Assembly: GCA_947478975.1 (NCBI GenBank)
Contig: CANJYI010000174.1
Span: 1-6,298 of the forward strand
Direction: 5' to 3'
Source of the DNA: Chthoniobacteraceae bacterium
GTDB lineage: Bacteria; Verrucomicrobiota; Verrucomicrobiia; Chthoniobacterales; Chthoniobacteraceae
Length of the DNA: 6,298 bases
The notes under the pieces are model-generated. The model had not been told where the DNA came from and made no database searches. It saw only the letters and a list, made by a program, of their open reading frames with translations. Shown here in pieces: positions 6,157-6,298 of the stretch (positions are counted from its first letter, which is position 1; every line of letters begins with the position of its first letter). The position numbers and the translations under genes were made by a program.

Positions 6157-6298
6157 ATGACAACTCTATCACCCATCACACTGCTCCTCCCCGCCCCCTT
6201 GACCCAAGAAGAGACGACACAACTCGCCGAGGCTGTCGAAACCGTCAGGCAAGGCATGGGGACGTTTCTGGAAGTGGGCCGGGCGCTGATGCGCATCC
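6157..6298 (+). CDS. N-terminal 47 residues of an uncharacterised protein; 3' end outside window
   Basis: The frame opens with MTTLSPITLLLPAPLTQEET and continues to the window edge without a stop. LTQEETTQLAEAVETVRQG followed by MGTFLEVGRALMRI resembles the start of a widespread family with the pattern 'LTxEExxxLxxLExxIxxGLxTFxEVGxALxxIRD', found in many bacteria and often in plasmid, phage or other accessory DNA. Its function is not established; a DNA-associated role is sometimes assumed. Start choice: ATG 6157 matches where the family pattern begins. GTG 6151 and ATG 6067 are in the same frame, but the latter would add 30 residues encoded by hairpin-bearing repeat DNA. There is no good Shine-Dalgarno. 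Base use and role look unlike the exported-protein genes upstream. Confidence 0.6.
   Translation, partial: MTTLSPITLLLPAPLTQEETTQLAEAVETVRQGMGTFLEVGRALMRI

Noticed and set aside
5871..6296. 141-codon minus-strand frame near the right edge
   Set aside because: It reads through the ATCTG-type repeat and hairpins and lies opposite the better-supported gene beginning at 6157.

Overview
The window is a GC-rich bacterial segment whose gene content points to the Planctomycetota/Verrucomicrobiota (PVC) group. It holds the C-terminal part of a DUF1592/DUF1588/DUF1585 'planctomycete cytochrome' protein, a secreted leucine-rich-repeat protein, a secreted jelly-roll protein and two tandem copies of a secreted family I cannot name. 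All convincing genes are on the + strand and none has a strong Shine-Dalgarno sequence, which fits that group. I cannot decide between the two phyla. The CCAAAAA tandem repeat and the 'ATCTGCGGAAATCTG...ATCTGTGG' intergenic repeat resemble sequences I associate with Verrucomicrobiota and related genomes, but that is recollection only.

Layout: (1) 1-984 is the 3' end of the DUF1592-family gene and includes a CxxCH heme-type motif. (2) 981-2036 overlaps it by the four bases ATGA and encodes a signal peptide followed by about ten degenerate 22-23-residue leucine-rich repeats. (3) A 52-bp gap carries a CCAAAAA tandem repeat. (4) 2089-2808 encodes a small secreted concanavalin A/LamG-like protein. 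(5) 2809-3083 is non-coding and contains small hairpins. (6) 3084-4340 and 4362-5630 are two closely spaced paralogous genes for exported proteins of 418 and 422 residues, with about 60-65% identity by eye. (7) 5631-6156 is a gene-free stretch with several inverted repeats and dispersed-repeat-like segments. (8) At 6157 a new + strand gene begins and runs off the right edge. Its first 47 residues resemble a widespread uncharacterised family that is often found in accessory DNA.

All four complete genes have clear signal peptides, so the central part of the window looks like a locus for exported proteins, possibly one or two transcription units. The DUF1592 and LRR genes are probably translationally coupled, and so possibly are the two paralogs, which are 21 bp apart. 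The substrate or process they share cannot be read from the sequence. The most original item is the tandem pair of unnamed exported proteins, which may contain OB-fold-like beta-barrel units. There is no sign of a CRISPR array, tRNA, rRNA, transposase or toxin-antitoxin pair.
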